From positions 3,782,001-3,846,000 of the forward strand of contig NZ_CP014015.2 in NCBI RefSeq assembly GCF_001559075.2: DNA of 64,000 nucleotides, in the 5' to 3' direction. Positions 41,086 through 49,181 of the stretch are shown here, piece after piece (the stretch's first letter is position 1; each line of letters starts with the position of its first letter). Position numbers and translations under genes: made by a program. The stretch comes from Citrobacter amalonaticus. GTDB lineage: Bacteria; Pseudomonadota; Gammaproteobacteria; Enterobacterales; Enterobacteriaceae. Below the pieces are notes generated by a model, which saw nothing but the letters and a program-made list of their open reading frames with translations, was not told where the DNA came from and searched no databases.

Positions 41086-41733
41086 TTACCGCGGCTTGTT
41101 ATCGCGAAAAGCCCGGATAAATGCCTCGGCCTGTCGGGTGATTTTTTCCCATTCGCCATCGTTTACCCACTGTTTGTTTGTCAGCGCACTGCCGACGCCG
41201 ACCGCAAACGCGCCCGCGCGGGCAAAGCTTGCTGTATTTTCAAGCGTGATACCACCCACCGGGATCAGCGCGAGATTATCCAGCGGTCCCTGGATCTCTT
41301 TCAGATAATCGATGCCCAGGCTGTTTGCCGGAAAAAGCTTCAGCAGATCCACGCCAAGGCGACAGGCCTGGAGGATTTCGGATGGCGTCATCACCGCCGG
41401 AATCATCAGTCGTTGTTTCTCATGGACCATAGAGATGACGTCGGGATTGAAATCGGGCGACAACACAAAATCAGCGCCGGCATCGATCACCAGTTGCGCC
41501 ATCACGGGATTGATGACGGTACCGGCACCCACCTTCATCTTGTCTCCCATTTTCGTTTTTAGCGCAGTGATGCTTTCCAGATAACGCGTGGAATTGCACG
41601 TCACCTCTATTACCTCAACGCCACCTGCATATAACGCTTCAGCCAAAGGCAAAACAGATTCAGGCTCGATACCGCGCACGATGGCAATCAGTCCGGTCTG
41701 TTCTATAGCGTGAATAACGCGATGTTTAATCAT
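41086..41733 (-). CDS. KDPG/KDPGal aldolase-family protein
   Basis: The 215-residue class I aldolase is of the Eda/DgoA family. VEVIEVTCNSTRY holds the catalytic Glu and VDLLKLFPANSLG the Schiff base lysine (near residue 132); VGAGTVI and PVGGIT are phosphate-binding segments. Expected reaction: 2-keto-3-deoxy-6-phospho-sugar acid to pyruvate and glyceraldehyde 3-phosphate. It fits as the step after the DgoK-type kinase. AGAGG precedes the ATG. A terminator-like hairpin lies between it and the transporter gene. Confidence 0.88.
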   Translation of the reverse strand: MIKHRVIHAIEQTGLIAIVRGIEPESVLPLAEALYAGGVEVIEVTCNSTRYLESITALKTKMGDKMKVGAGTVINPVMAQLVIDAGADFVLSPDFNPDVISMVHEKQRLMIPAVMTPSEILQACRLGVDLLKLFPANSLGIDYLKEIQGPLDNLALIPVGGITLENTASFARAGAFAVGVGSALTNKQWVNDGEWEKITRQAEAFIRAFRDNKPR

Positions 41734-41746
41734 TGATAACCTCTGT

Positions 41747-41774
41747 AAAAAGTCAGGGAGATTTCCCCCCTGAC
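41747..41774 (-). terminator. Intra-operon terminator before the aldolase gene
   Basis: On the minus strand GTCAGGG (41774-41768) pairs with CCCTGAC (41758-41752), loop 9 bases, followed directly by TTTTT (41751-41747). It lies between the transporter stop and the aldolase start, so it probably lowers rather than abolishes downstream expression. Confidence 0.7.
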
Positions 41775-41778
41775 GGTA

Positions 41779-43086
41779 TTATTCTTCTACTTTTACCGGC
41801 TCTTTTACGATGAACCAGTAACACAGTGCGGCGCAGGCCGCGATGATCCCACCGCTGACGAAGGCCAGGGTGTAAGAGCCAGTGACATCAGCAATCAGGC
41901 CAGTGGCAAGGGGGGAGAGCGATCCGGCAAAATAGCCGCCGAAGTTCTGGATACTGCCGACTGACGCCACCATGGAGGAGGGGGCAACGTCGCCAGGCAG
42001 CGCCCAGCCGGTTGCGGAGAGCGCGGAAAGCAGCGCCATTGCAATCACCAGCAGCGTTAATGTGGCAAATAGGCCATCCACCATCGGCACGGCAATGACC
42101 GCAATACCCGCGAGTAACGCAGAGATACTGATGGTGACGCGTTTTGCTTTCAGTGAGTCGGTAAAGATATTTTTATCGATTAACCATTTGGAGATGTATC
42201 CCCCCATAATGGCGCCGACAATACCGCCGAAATAAGGAATACTGGCATAGATCCCTAACTCTTTAAGCTGAATGTTCTGAGTTTTCATCAAATAAAGCGG
42301 CAGGAATGTGGTGAAAATATTCATCATCCACACATAGCAAAACCAGCCTAATATCATCCCCCAGATGCAACGGTATTTGAATAAACCGCCCCAACTGATT
42401 TTCTCTGCATCACCGGTCAGTTTTTCTGCGGTGCCACCGCCGCCTTCCTTAATATAATCCAGTTCTTCTTTAGTGATACTCGGGTGTTTTTCCGGCTGGT
42501 GATAAGCAAAAATAAAGAACACCACGAAGACCAGGCCAATGGCACCGGCAATATAAAATAAAGAACGCCAGCCAAAAGGTACGATAATGGCCACCAGAAT
42601 CGGCGGAGCAATGGCCGGGCCCCATTTCGACGCAGCATCCCAGAAGCCTGTCGCCAGCGCACGCTCTTTCTTAGGGAACCATGAGGCCGTGATTTTGGCC
42701 GCGCCGGGCCAGCAGGGGGCTTCGGTAATGCCTAAAATTCCGCGTGCGAAAATCAGGGTCATCATATTGCTGCATGCCCCCGTCAGCATCGTGGCGCCGC
42801 TCCATAATGCGACGGCCCAACCATATACTTTCTTAGGACCAAAGCGGTCAACCAGAAAACCGGCCGGGAGTTGGCACAATGCGTAAATTAACGCGAATAC
42901 CGATCCCAGAAGCCCAATATCCGTGTTAGACAGATTCAGTTCTTTCATCATATCGGGCGCGGCGATGGATAAACTCGCGCGATCCAGATAGTTAATTATC
43001 CCGCCGATTAATAAGAGGAAAACAACAAACCATCTTTTACCGCCTCTTTTTTTGACTACGGCACTTTCTTTTACGGTTGTGTTCAT
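41779..43086 (-). CDS. MFS anion:cation symporter (sugar acid transporter)
   Basis: This 435-residue protein has twelve membrane helices and the ACS-family look of DgoT, GudP and ExuT. NYLDRASLSIAAPDMMKELNLS at about 33-54 is the helix 1 signature (N-Y-x-D-R) and PAGFLVDRFGPKK the loop 2-3 motif; EAPCWPGAAKITASWFPKKERALATGFWDAASKWG is the helix 4-5 segment. It should import a hexonate or uronate-like acid by proton symport. AAAGG precedes the ATG at 43086; an upstream start adds 10 residues without support. Confidence 0.88.
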   Translation of the reverse strand: MNTTVKESAVVKKRGGKRWFVVFLLLIGGIINYLDRASLSIAAPDMMKELNLSNTDIGLLGSVFALIYALCQLPAGFLVDRFGPKKVYGWAVALWSGATMLTGACSNMMTLIFARGILGITEAPCWPGAAKITASWFPKKERALATGFWDAASKWGPAIAPPILVAIIVPFGWRSLFYIAGAIGLVFVVFFIFAYHQPEKHPSITKEELDYIKEGGGGTAEKLTGDAEKISWGGLFKYRCIWGMILGWFCYVWMMNIFTTFLPLYLMKTQNIQLKELGIYASIPYFGGIVGAIMGGYISKWLIDKNIFTDSLKAKRVTISISALLAGIAVIAVPMVDGLFATLTLLVIAMALLSALSATGWALPGDVAPSSMVASVGSIQNFGGYFAGSLSPLATGLIADVTGSYTLAFVSGGIIAACAALCYWFIVKEPVKVEE

Positions 43087-43121
43087 AACGTAAACCTTTA
43101 TTTTTGTAGGGTACAAAGGAG

Positions 43122-44111
43122 TTAAATAATGTTTTTCCGTTTCGCCAACGCCAGTAATCCCTCTGCCGATAAGGATTTATTTTCCGGCGCGACGGTTATT
43201 TTTCCGTTAAACCACGGGTCATGATCGATTAAGGTGGCGAACGCGAATTTAAGAACCTCTTTACCGCACACCACAATGTGCGTATCCGGCGGACAGTCAA
43301 AGGCCCGACTGTTTTTGACGGCCTGAAGATCATCCTGCAAGACGGCGCCGAGCAGTACGTTCGCTTTCTGGTTCAGCGATAAGGAAGCAAACATGTCCAG
43401 CACGCGAACCGAGAAACAGGTGCGGGAAAGCCCGGTCTGCAGACACTGGCGGGCCCCTTGTAATAACGACGGGCTGTCGATGTCGGTCGCGAATTGATGC
43501 TGCAACGAGCTGGCCAGGATCGTGTGCCGGGTAATCACTTCCAGAAGCTCACCGCCCATGGTGGTCACGCAGCCTTCGATGCGATTCTGCGCATCAATTT
43601 TGACAAATTTGGAATGCGACCCCGGTAAAATAATCAACGCTGGCCCACGGATATCAAGGCTACTGAGTACGCCAATCGCTTCCGTTTCTTCGCCACGCAT
43701 CATGTCCATCTGCTCGACGTTATCGAGTGAGACGGCGTCTTTGTGATTGCGTATGCCAGGAACAAACCAGATGGGGTCATCGCTAATCTCTGGCAGATGC
43801 GCGGGGGTCATACCCTCCGCCAGTTCTTTTAACCCGGCGGGAGCGACAAGGTGGGGGATCTCACATAAACCCACGTTGGAGGTAATCATCCCGGCGGAGA
43901 GGTAAATTACCTTCGCGTCGCGAGGGATGCCGGCTTTTTGCTTTACCTCCTGGACGGCATCGCTGACGCCTTGCATCAACGTGGCCGTGCTGCCGGTAAT
44001 GGCGGTGTCGCGAACGCCTGCGGAACGCGCCGCTTCAGCCAGTAATGTTCCGTCCTGCCAGGCGCAGACGCGGGTATTGGTGGTCCCGGTATCGATGGTA
44101 ATAATGGTCAT
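43122..44111 (-). CDS. 2-keto-3-deoxygalactonate kinase-like protein (DgoK family)
   Basis: The 329-residue kinase carries ITIDTGTTNTRVCAW (ASKHA-type phosphate 1 motif), YLSAGMITSNVGLCEIPH, MRGEETEAIGVL, LPGSHSKFVKID and MGGELLEVITRHTILASSL, all typical of DgoK (about 292 residues). It should phosphorylate a 2-keto-3-deoxy sugar acid at C6, giving the aldolase substrate. AAGGTGA lies ahead of the start. A second kinase of the same family is encoded immediately upstream (12 bases). Confidence 0.87.
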   Translation of the reverse strand: MTIITIDTGTTNTRVCAWQDGTLLAEAARSAGVRDTAITGSTATLMQGVSDAVQEVKQKAGIPRDAKVIYLSAGMITSNVGLCEIPHLVAPAGLKELAEGMTPAHLPEISDDPIWFVPGIRNHKDAVSLDNVEQMDMMRGEETEAIGVLSSLDIRGPALIILPGSHSKFVKIDAQNRIEGCVTTMGGELLEVITRHTILASSLQHQFATDIDSPSLLQGARQCLQTGLSRTCFSVRVLDMFASLSLNQKANVLLGAVLQDDLQAVKNSRAFDCPPDTHIVVCGKEVLKFAFATLIDHDPWFNGKITVAPENKSLSAEGLLALAKRKNII

Positions 44112-44123
44112 CTTGTTTTCACC

Positions 44124-45134
44124 TTACTGCGGGTTATTTTGTATTGCGCGGGCGATGGCGCTCGCTCCGGTTATTGCCAGCATATCGATACTTTCCGCAT
44201 CGGAAATAATGTGGAAATGCGCATTACGCTCTGCATAATGTGAAAAGATATAATGGTATAAGGCGCAGCGTGACGCATTCCCAATAAGATAGACGTCACC
44301 GTTCAGATTAAATCCCTGGTGTTGGGCATCTGACAGCAGTTTGAGATCGTCGCAGGCCATCGCGCTTTCAAGAAATAACTTTCTCTGCGCTGCTGTACTG
44401 GGTAAAGAAAATTGTAAGAAGCGCGTCATTAATACGGTGCGCAGGAAGCCACTTTGCGTAATAGAGCGGTACGCCGCATCAATAACTGTTTCATCTAATT
44501 CGGCGTCTTCGGCATTCTCTACACTGGCAGCAACAAATGTCTGTTTCAGAATGGCGGCATAAACCTGACCACTGAGTGAAGTGATGCTGCCGGCGATTTC
44601 GCCTTTTTCATTGATGGATATCAGCTTAGTGGTTGAGCCCAGTTCAATCAGCGTGCAGGGCAATGTCGGGTTCCAGGCTAACAATACGCCTGCGGCCTGC
44701 GTTTCTTCGCCACGCATGAGGTCGACGCCACTCAGGTTCTGCCACTGGGCCGTGGTTTTATTTTTTATCCCCGGAATCAGTATCACCGGGATATTCACCG
44801 GCAAAAGGGCATTACCGGCGAAACGCACGGCATGTTTAGCCAGTTGTTCAATATCCGCTGGTGCTTCCCGGTGCGGTATTTCGTAAAGCCCCAGATTAGA
44901 TGTAATCATTCCTGAGGCGATAATAAATTCAATTTCTTCAGTCGACAGTGAGTGCCTGTTGAGCAGTTCCTTTATTCCGGATGCCATCTCCGTTTTCAGA
45001 AATTCATTGCTTCCCTTGTCAATGGTGGAATTGACACCAGTCTGGATAACCGATCGGTCAATGACCTGGAGGTCGCCGGAATCCATAAGATACAGTCGTG
45101 TTGCTGACGAGCCAGAATCTATAATAATAAACAT
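44124..45134 (-). CDS. Divergent DgoK-family kinase, second copy
   Basis: This 336-residue relative keeps FIIIDSGSSATRLYLM, IASGMITSNLGLYEIPH and MRGEETQAAGVL, but the active-site block LPGSHSKF of the neighbour reads ELGSTTKL here and the T-R-H-T segment reads K-Q-T-F. It may have a different acceptor, or serve as a regulatory partner of the first kinase. AAAGG precedes the ATG. Tandem DgoK-type genes in one operon are unusual. Confidence 0.75.
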   Translation of the reverse strand: MFIIIDSGSSATRLYLMDSGDLQVIDRSVIQTGVNSTIDKGSNEFLKTEMASGIKELLNRHSLSTEEIEFIIASGMITSNLGLYEIPHREAPADIEQLAKHAVRFAGNALLPVNIPVILIPGIKNKTTAQWQNLSGVDLMRGEETQAAGVLLAWNPTLPCTLIELGSTTKLISINEKGEIAGSITSLSGQVYAAILKQTFVAASVENAEDAELDETVIDAAYRSITQSGFLRTVLMTRFLQFSLPSTAAQRKLFLESAMACDDLKLLSDAQHQGFNLNGDVYLIGNASRCALYHYIFSHYAERNAHFHIISDAESIDMLAITGASAIARAIQNNPQ

Positions 45135-45151
45135 GGCTATTCCTTTATCGA

Positions 45152-46306
45152 TTAAAGGCTACGGGTTAAAAGATCGCGAAGTGTCTTCGCATCAGGCACG
45201 CGTGGGTTATTGTTTAAAACCACATTCATCGTGGTCAGCACGTTATTAATGATCCAGTCGAAATGCTCTTCTTTTACCCCAAGTTCGCTCAGCGTCGGCA
45301 GCATATTGATGCCTTTCAGGAAGTCGGTGACGGCGGTAACGCTGCTTTGCGCCGCTTGTTCAGTGGTCATTCCCCGTGTGTTAACGCCCATGGCTTGTGC
45401 GATGGCGGCAAACTTCTCTGGAGAGGCGGACCAGGTGTATTCAAGAAAGACAGGGTAGACCGCGGCAATCCCTTCTGCGTGCACCACATCCAGCAACCCG
45501 CCCATCGGATGTTGTAGCGCGTGCGGTAATGTGGTTCCCGCACAGTCGATCGCCATTCCCGCGAGTGTGCTGGCCTGTGTCACCTTTTCCCAGGCGTCCA
45601 GACAGCTCACGTCCTCGTAAACCCGCGGCAGGTTTTTCGCCAGCAGACGAATGGCCTGCAGGGACAGCATTTCACTGAATGGATTTGCATTACGCGAGAT
45701 ATAAGATTCCAGGGCATGGAAAAGAACATCAGCGCCCGGACCAGCGATAACGCGTTTGGGCAGGGTCAGCATCAGTTCGGGATCGATGATGGCGGCGACA
45801 GGGTAGATCAGTGGATTAACCAGCCCTTTTTTGTCATGCGTTTGCGGATTGGTAAACACGGCGGTCCGGTTCGCTTCGCTGCCGGTTCCGGCCGTGGTGG
45901 GGATTAATATCACCGGCAACGCGTGCTGCGCCTGTTTTTTGCCAAACACGTAATCCCAGATACTGCCTTCATTGCAGGCGCAAAAGGCGATGCCTTTTGC
46001 CATATCCATTGCACTGCCGCCACCGATCCCAATGACCAGATCGCAGTGTTCATCTCTGGCCAGCGCTGCGCCTTCTTCAACCAGTGTCGAAAGCGGGTTC
46101 TGCATAAAGCGATCGTAAATAGCAAAGGCAATCCCGGCGTCAGAAAGCGCCTGTTGCGCCCGTTCGAGTTGGCCTGTGTGTTTGGTGCTGTCAGACACGA
46201 CCAGTAATACGTTCTGCCCGTGCTTCGCGGCTATCTCGCCTAACTGATTGAATTTCCCTGCGCCAAAATAAAACTTTACCGGGTTGCTGTAATCGAATGC
46301 GCTCAT
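45152..46306 (-). CDS. Iron-containing alcohol dehydrogenase
   Basis: The 384-residue group III dehydrogenase has VIGIGGGSAMDMAKGIAF (NAD binding), IPTTAGTGSEANRTAVFT, and the metal ligands in GADVLFHALE and LPHALQHPMGGLLDVVHAEG. It resembles the butanol dehydrogenase/BDH-type branch (start FDYSNPVKFYFGAGKF). As first gene of the operon it may oxidise a sugar acid hydroxyl or reduce an aldehyde product; the substrate is not predictable. GGAG precedes the ATG. Confidence 0.88.
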   Translation of the reverse strand: MSAFDYSNPVKFYFGAGKFNQLGEIAAKHGQNVLLVVSDSTKHTGQLERAQQALSDAGIAFAIYDRFMQNPLSTLVEEGAALARDEHCDLVIGIGGGSAMDMAKGIAFCACNEGSIWDYVFGKKQAQHALPVILIPTTAGTGSEANRTAVFTNPQTHDKKGLVNPLIYPVAAIIDPELMLTLPKRVIAGPGADVLFHALESYISRNANPFSEMLSLQAIRLLAKNLPRVYEDVSCLDAWEKVTQASTLAGMAIDCAGTTLPHALQHPMGGLLDVVHAEGIAAVYPVFLEYTWSASPEKFAAIAQAMGVNTRGMTTEQAAQSSVTAVTDFLKGINMLPTLSELGVKEEHFDWIINNVLTTMNVVLNNNPRVPDAKTLRDLLTRSL

Positions 46307-46320
46307 CTTTTCTCCGTTTT

Positions 46321-46352
46321 GTTCGTATATGCGGACCGTGTTCGTGTATATG
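46321..46352. promoter_or_regulatory. Candidate IclR-type operator
   Basis: GTTCGTATATGCGGAC (46321-46336) is a near-palindrome (GTTCG/CGGAC arms) of the kind bound by IclR-family proteins, and GTTCGTGTATATG repeats at 46340-46352. It lies 15 bases upstream of the first gene of the operon whose last-in-line gene is an IclR regulator. It also covers the gap shared with the rightward AI-2E-family gene. Confidence 0.4.
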
Positions 46353-46521
46353 ATTATGATTGATCTATTCTTGAGCTAAATGCAATTCCTTTTGGTGAAA
46401 CAATGAGCACTATCACATTTTGAAGGTGAAGCATTGTCTGACGGTTTTCTTCTTGTCGGCTTTGTAAAATCCGCAATCAGTCCTATAGTCCACAGAGTTT
46501 CTTTGTTTACAGGATCCTCTA

Positions 46522-47637
46522 ATGCGTTTTAACGGACTGAATAAAGGGTTTTTCCTTTTTCTTCTCGCCATGGTGACATGGGCTTTCTTCGACGTGCTGT
46601 CGCCATACTTTTCCGCCATCTTATGGGCTGCGATTCTGACGGTTATCTTCTACCCGGTGAAAAACAAACTGCGTGCGGCATTGGGGGAGCGTAACGGGGT
46701 GGCGTCTTTGTTGACGCTGGGTATTATCTGCCTGATCGTATTCATCCCGTTAATGCTGATCCTCTCCTCACTCGCCGTTGAACTGAATGTGGTGTACAAC
46801 AAGTTGCAGCATAATGACGCTCAGTTCCCGGAAGTGGTGGCGAGTATGTTTGCGCATATGCCGGAGTGGGCGCGTTCGTTTCTTGCCGATCACTCCCTCG
46901 ATAACGCCGCAAAAATCCAGCAGAAGCTGTCGGATGTAGCATTAAAGGGCGGGCAATATCTGGCCGGGAGCGCCTTCCTGATAGGCAAAGGCACCTTTGG
47001 TTTCGCGATCAGTTTCGGCATCATGCTCTACCTGCTCTTTTTCCTGCTCAAGGATGGACCGTTTCTGGTTCGGCAAATCCTCGACTCGCTACCGTTGTCG
47101 AATTTTGTTAAGCAGCACCTGTTTGCGAAGTTTGCAGCGGTCTCCCGGGCGACGGTAAAAGGCACGGTTGTGGTGGCGATCGTGCAGGGGACGCTGGGCG
47201 GAATTGCGTTTTACATTGTGGGGATTGACGGCAGCATTCTGTGGGGGGCGCTGATGGCGTTTCTGTCACTGATCCCCGCCGTGGGTTCCGCGATCATCTG
47301 GGTGCCAGCGGCTATCTATCTCTTTTCGACACAGCAACTGTGGCAGGGCTTTTTCATCGTCGGTTTCTTCGTGGTGGTGGTAGGGCTGGTGGATAATATT
47401 CTGCGCCCCATTCTGGTCGGCAAAGATACCAAAATGCCTGATTACCTGATTCTTATCACCACGGTGGGCGGAATGGAGATTTATGGCATCAATGGTTTCG
47501 TCATTGGTCCGCTCGTTGCCGCGCTGTTTATCGCCTGCTGGAACATTCTTTCCGGACGCGATCACGAGGGGAATGCCGAAGAACTCGATAAAGATTTTAT
47601 CGAGGATGGCATCAGCGAAGACAAGAAACCGGAGTGA
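46522..47637 (+). CDS. AI-2E family permease
   Basis: This 371-residue inner membrane protein of the AI-2 exporter superfamily has about eight helices, with pairs at the N-terminus (about 8-50, 65-90) and a cluster at about 145-345. FAISFGIMLYLLFFLLKDG, AIVQGTLGGIAFYIVG, FLSLIPAVGSAIIWVPAAIYL and NILRPILVGKDTKMPDYLILITTVGG are the family signature blocks. Members export autoinducer-2 or act as Na+/H+ antiporters; the sequence does not decide. AGGATCC precedes the ATG. Single gene with hairpin after the stop. Confidence 0.87.
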   Translation: MRFNGLNKGFFLFLLAMVTWAFFDVLSPYFSAILWAAILTVIFYPVKNKLRAALGERNGVASLLTLGIICLIVFIPLMLILSSLAVELNVVYNKLQHNDAQFPEVVASMFAHMPEWARSFLADHSLDNAAKIQQKLSDVALKGGQYLAGSAFLIGKGTFGFAISFGIMLYLLFFLLKDGPFLVRQILDSLPLSNFVKQHLFAKFAAVSRATVKGTVVVAIVQGTLGGIAFYIVGIDGSILWGALMAFLSLIPAVGSAIIWVPAAIYLFSTQQLWQGFFIVGFFVVVVGLVDNILRPILVGKDTKMPDYLILITTVGGMEIYGINGFVIGPLVAALFIACWNILSGRDHEGNAEELDKDFIEDGISEDKKPE

Positions 47638-47647
47638 TGGTCAACAA

Positions 47648-47672
47648 CCGGATGGTGCGCAGGCCCATCCGG
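47648..47672. terminator. Hairpin between the AI-2E gene and yccM
   Basis: CCGGATGG (47648-47655) and CCATCCGG (47665-47672) form a perfect 8-bp stem with a 9-base loop between two convergent stops. No strong U-run is seen on either strand. Confidence 0.5.
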
Positions 47673-47678
47673 TATCTG

Positions 47679-48758
47679 TTAATGCCCGATCATCCTTGCT
47701 TCAGGAATCAGACGGAAGTAAAGCTGCTCTGGCACCGGACTGTCCCAGACGCCCATCAGCATCGCGAATGCGATAATGGCAAACATAATGCCGAGTACCA
47801 GCAGCGTCATCGCCATACCCGATAACGTTCCTCGCCGTGTTTCAGCATTTCCCGTTGGCGTCAGCAGGGAAAATGTCAGCGTTGAAGCCACCGGGCAGGA
47901 TTCCACGCAGGTCATGCAGCCGGTGCATTCCACCGTTCGCACCTGAATCAGCTTATCCACCGGGATCCGCGACGGGCAGTTTTTGGCACATTTTCCGCAG
48001 TCAATACAGCTTTGCGCATTGCGGCGGATTTTGAACGGTGAGAGCAGGGAAAGCAGCCCGAGCAGGGCGCCATAGGGACACAGATAACGGCACCACGCGT
48101 TGCGAATGAACAGGCTTATGACCACCAGAAGGGCGACGCTCAGCAGGGTGACTGTGCCGATATTGCGAAAGAAATCGAGCATCTTCACATCGATAATAAT
48201 CCCGTATGCCGACATTAAAAAATACTGAATACCTTGCGCCGGCATCGACAGTGAAATGTAGAGAAAAAAGGCCAGTAGCAGATATTTCAGGCCACGCAGA
48301 GGGATATCGAGCCAGCGAGGTAGCGCAAAGTTGCGACCGAATAATTTCTTACCCACATCGGCGATAAGCTCGGACAACGTACCAACCGGGCACAGCCACG
48401 AGCAGAACGACTTTTTGAGCAACAGACTGACCAGCATAAACGCGGCCAGCAGGAGCATGGCGGCGGCGTGAACAGGGGGAAGGATGCCGGTTTCCAGCGT
48501 ATAGCGCAGGTTCATCAGGCCCGCGATGGGCAGCCAACCTTCAATGCCGCCAGGTCGGGGAACGTACAGACTGGTTCCGCCAGTTTCGTAATAACGCACC
48601 CAGTAGTAAAACGTCACGCCAATATAAATATTGATCGCCATCAGCAGCCATTGCGTGGCTTTGCGCCAGGTGGAGGCATTACGCCAGTCGTTCCACGGCA
48701 GTTTTCCGCCCGTTGTCCCAGGGCGGCGCTGCCAGCGCTTTCTGCTTTTTTCGCTCAT
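47679..48758 (-). CDS. yccM: YccM, NapH-like membrane ferredoxin
   Basis: The 359-residue polytopic protein has five or so helices and the NapH/CcoG signature: FCSWLCPVGTLSEL and AWCRYLCPYGALLGL (paired C-x-x-x-C-P), followed by two 4Fe-4S motifs CIDCGKCAKNCP and CTGCMTCVESCP near residues 260-310. It matches remembered E. coli YccM (GGIEGWLPIAGLMNL). It probably passes electrons from quinol to periplasmic or membrane partners. In E. coli yccM is separated from cbpM by the tor genes; here it lies directly beside cbpM. Confidence 0.87.
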   Translation of the reverse strand: MSEKSRKRWQRRPGTTGGKLPWNDWRNASTWRKATQWLLMAINIYIGVTFYYWVRYYETGGTSLYVPRPGGIEGWLPIAGLMNLRYTLETGILPPVHAAAMLLLAAFMLVSLLLKKSFCSWLCPVGTLSELIADVGKKLFGRNFALPRWLDIPLRGLKYLLLAFFLYISLSMPAQGIQYFLMSAYGIIIDVKMLDFFRNIGTVTLLSVALLVVISLFIRNAWCRYLCPYGALLGLLSLLSPFKIRRNAQSCIDCGKCAKNCPSRIPVDKLIQVRTVECTGCMTCVESCPVASTLTFSLLTPTGNAETRRGTLSGMAMTLLVLGIMFAIIAFAMLMGVWDSPVPEQLYFRLIPEARMIGH

Positions 48759-48849
48759 TGCCTTCTGACTTCCATAAAGTGGCATTTTGAATGCTACTAT
48801 CGTACGGCTATCCCGTTGAGCCAGCGTTGATTTATATCATTGCCTGATA

Positions 48850-48873
48850 ATTGGGCAGCTTACGCTGCCCAAT
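48850..48873 (-). terminator. Hairpin after cbpM
   Basis: ATTGGGCAGC (48850-48859), loop TTAC, GCTGCCCAAT (48864-48873) form a perfect 10-bp stem 2 bases after the cbpM stop. The minus strand continues TATCAGG, so the U-run is poor. Confidence 0.6.
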
Positions 48874-48875
48874 AC

Positions 48876-49181
48876 TTATGGATGAGTAATAAAACGCGCA
48901 AGCCGCTGTCGTAGCAGGCGGTTTTCCTGACGTAAACGCGCGTTCTCTTCCAGTAGCGTGAGTGCGACGGCGATCCCCGGCCAGTCGAGCGCCAGTTCTT
49001 CACGTAACCGCAGGGCGCGTTGTACCACGGTGGCCGCATGATCGTCGAACTGCCAGCTGTCCGTCGTTTCGGCGTAAGGTTCGATGACGCCCAGACCCAC
49101 GATTTCGTTCAGGTCTTCCTCCGTCACGCCGGTGCGCAGGCAAAACTCGGTAACTGTAAAAGTAATGGTGACGTTAGCCAT
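48876..49181 (-). CDS. cbpM: CbpM, modulator of CbpA
   Basis: The 101-residue MerR-fold-like protein binds the J domain of CbpA and blocks its co-chaperone and DNA-binding activities. TVTEFCLRTGVTEEDLNEIVGLGVIEPY and LRLREELALDWPGIAVALTLLEENARLRQENRLLRQRL match the family (E. coli CbpM is 101 residues). Its ATG overlaps the cbpA stop by one base (TAATG), showing translational coupling. A start five codons upstream is rejected as it lies inside cbpA. Confidence 0.93.
   Translation of the reverse strand: MANVTITFTVTEFCLRTGVTEEDLNEIVGLGVIEPYAETTDSWQFDDHAATVVQRALRLREELALDWPGIAVALTLLEENARLRQENRLLRQRLARFITHP

Noticed and set aside
47648..47672. REP/BIME element
   Set aside because: CCGGATGG...CCATCCGG resembles the end of a REP sequence, but the inner consensus is missing and no repeat copies were noticed in the window; it is kept as a simple hairpin.
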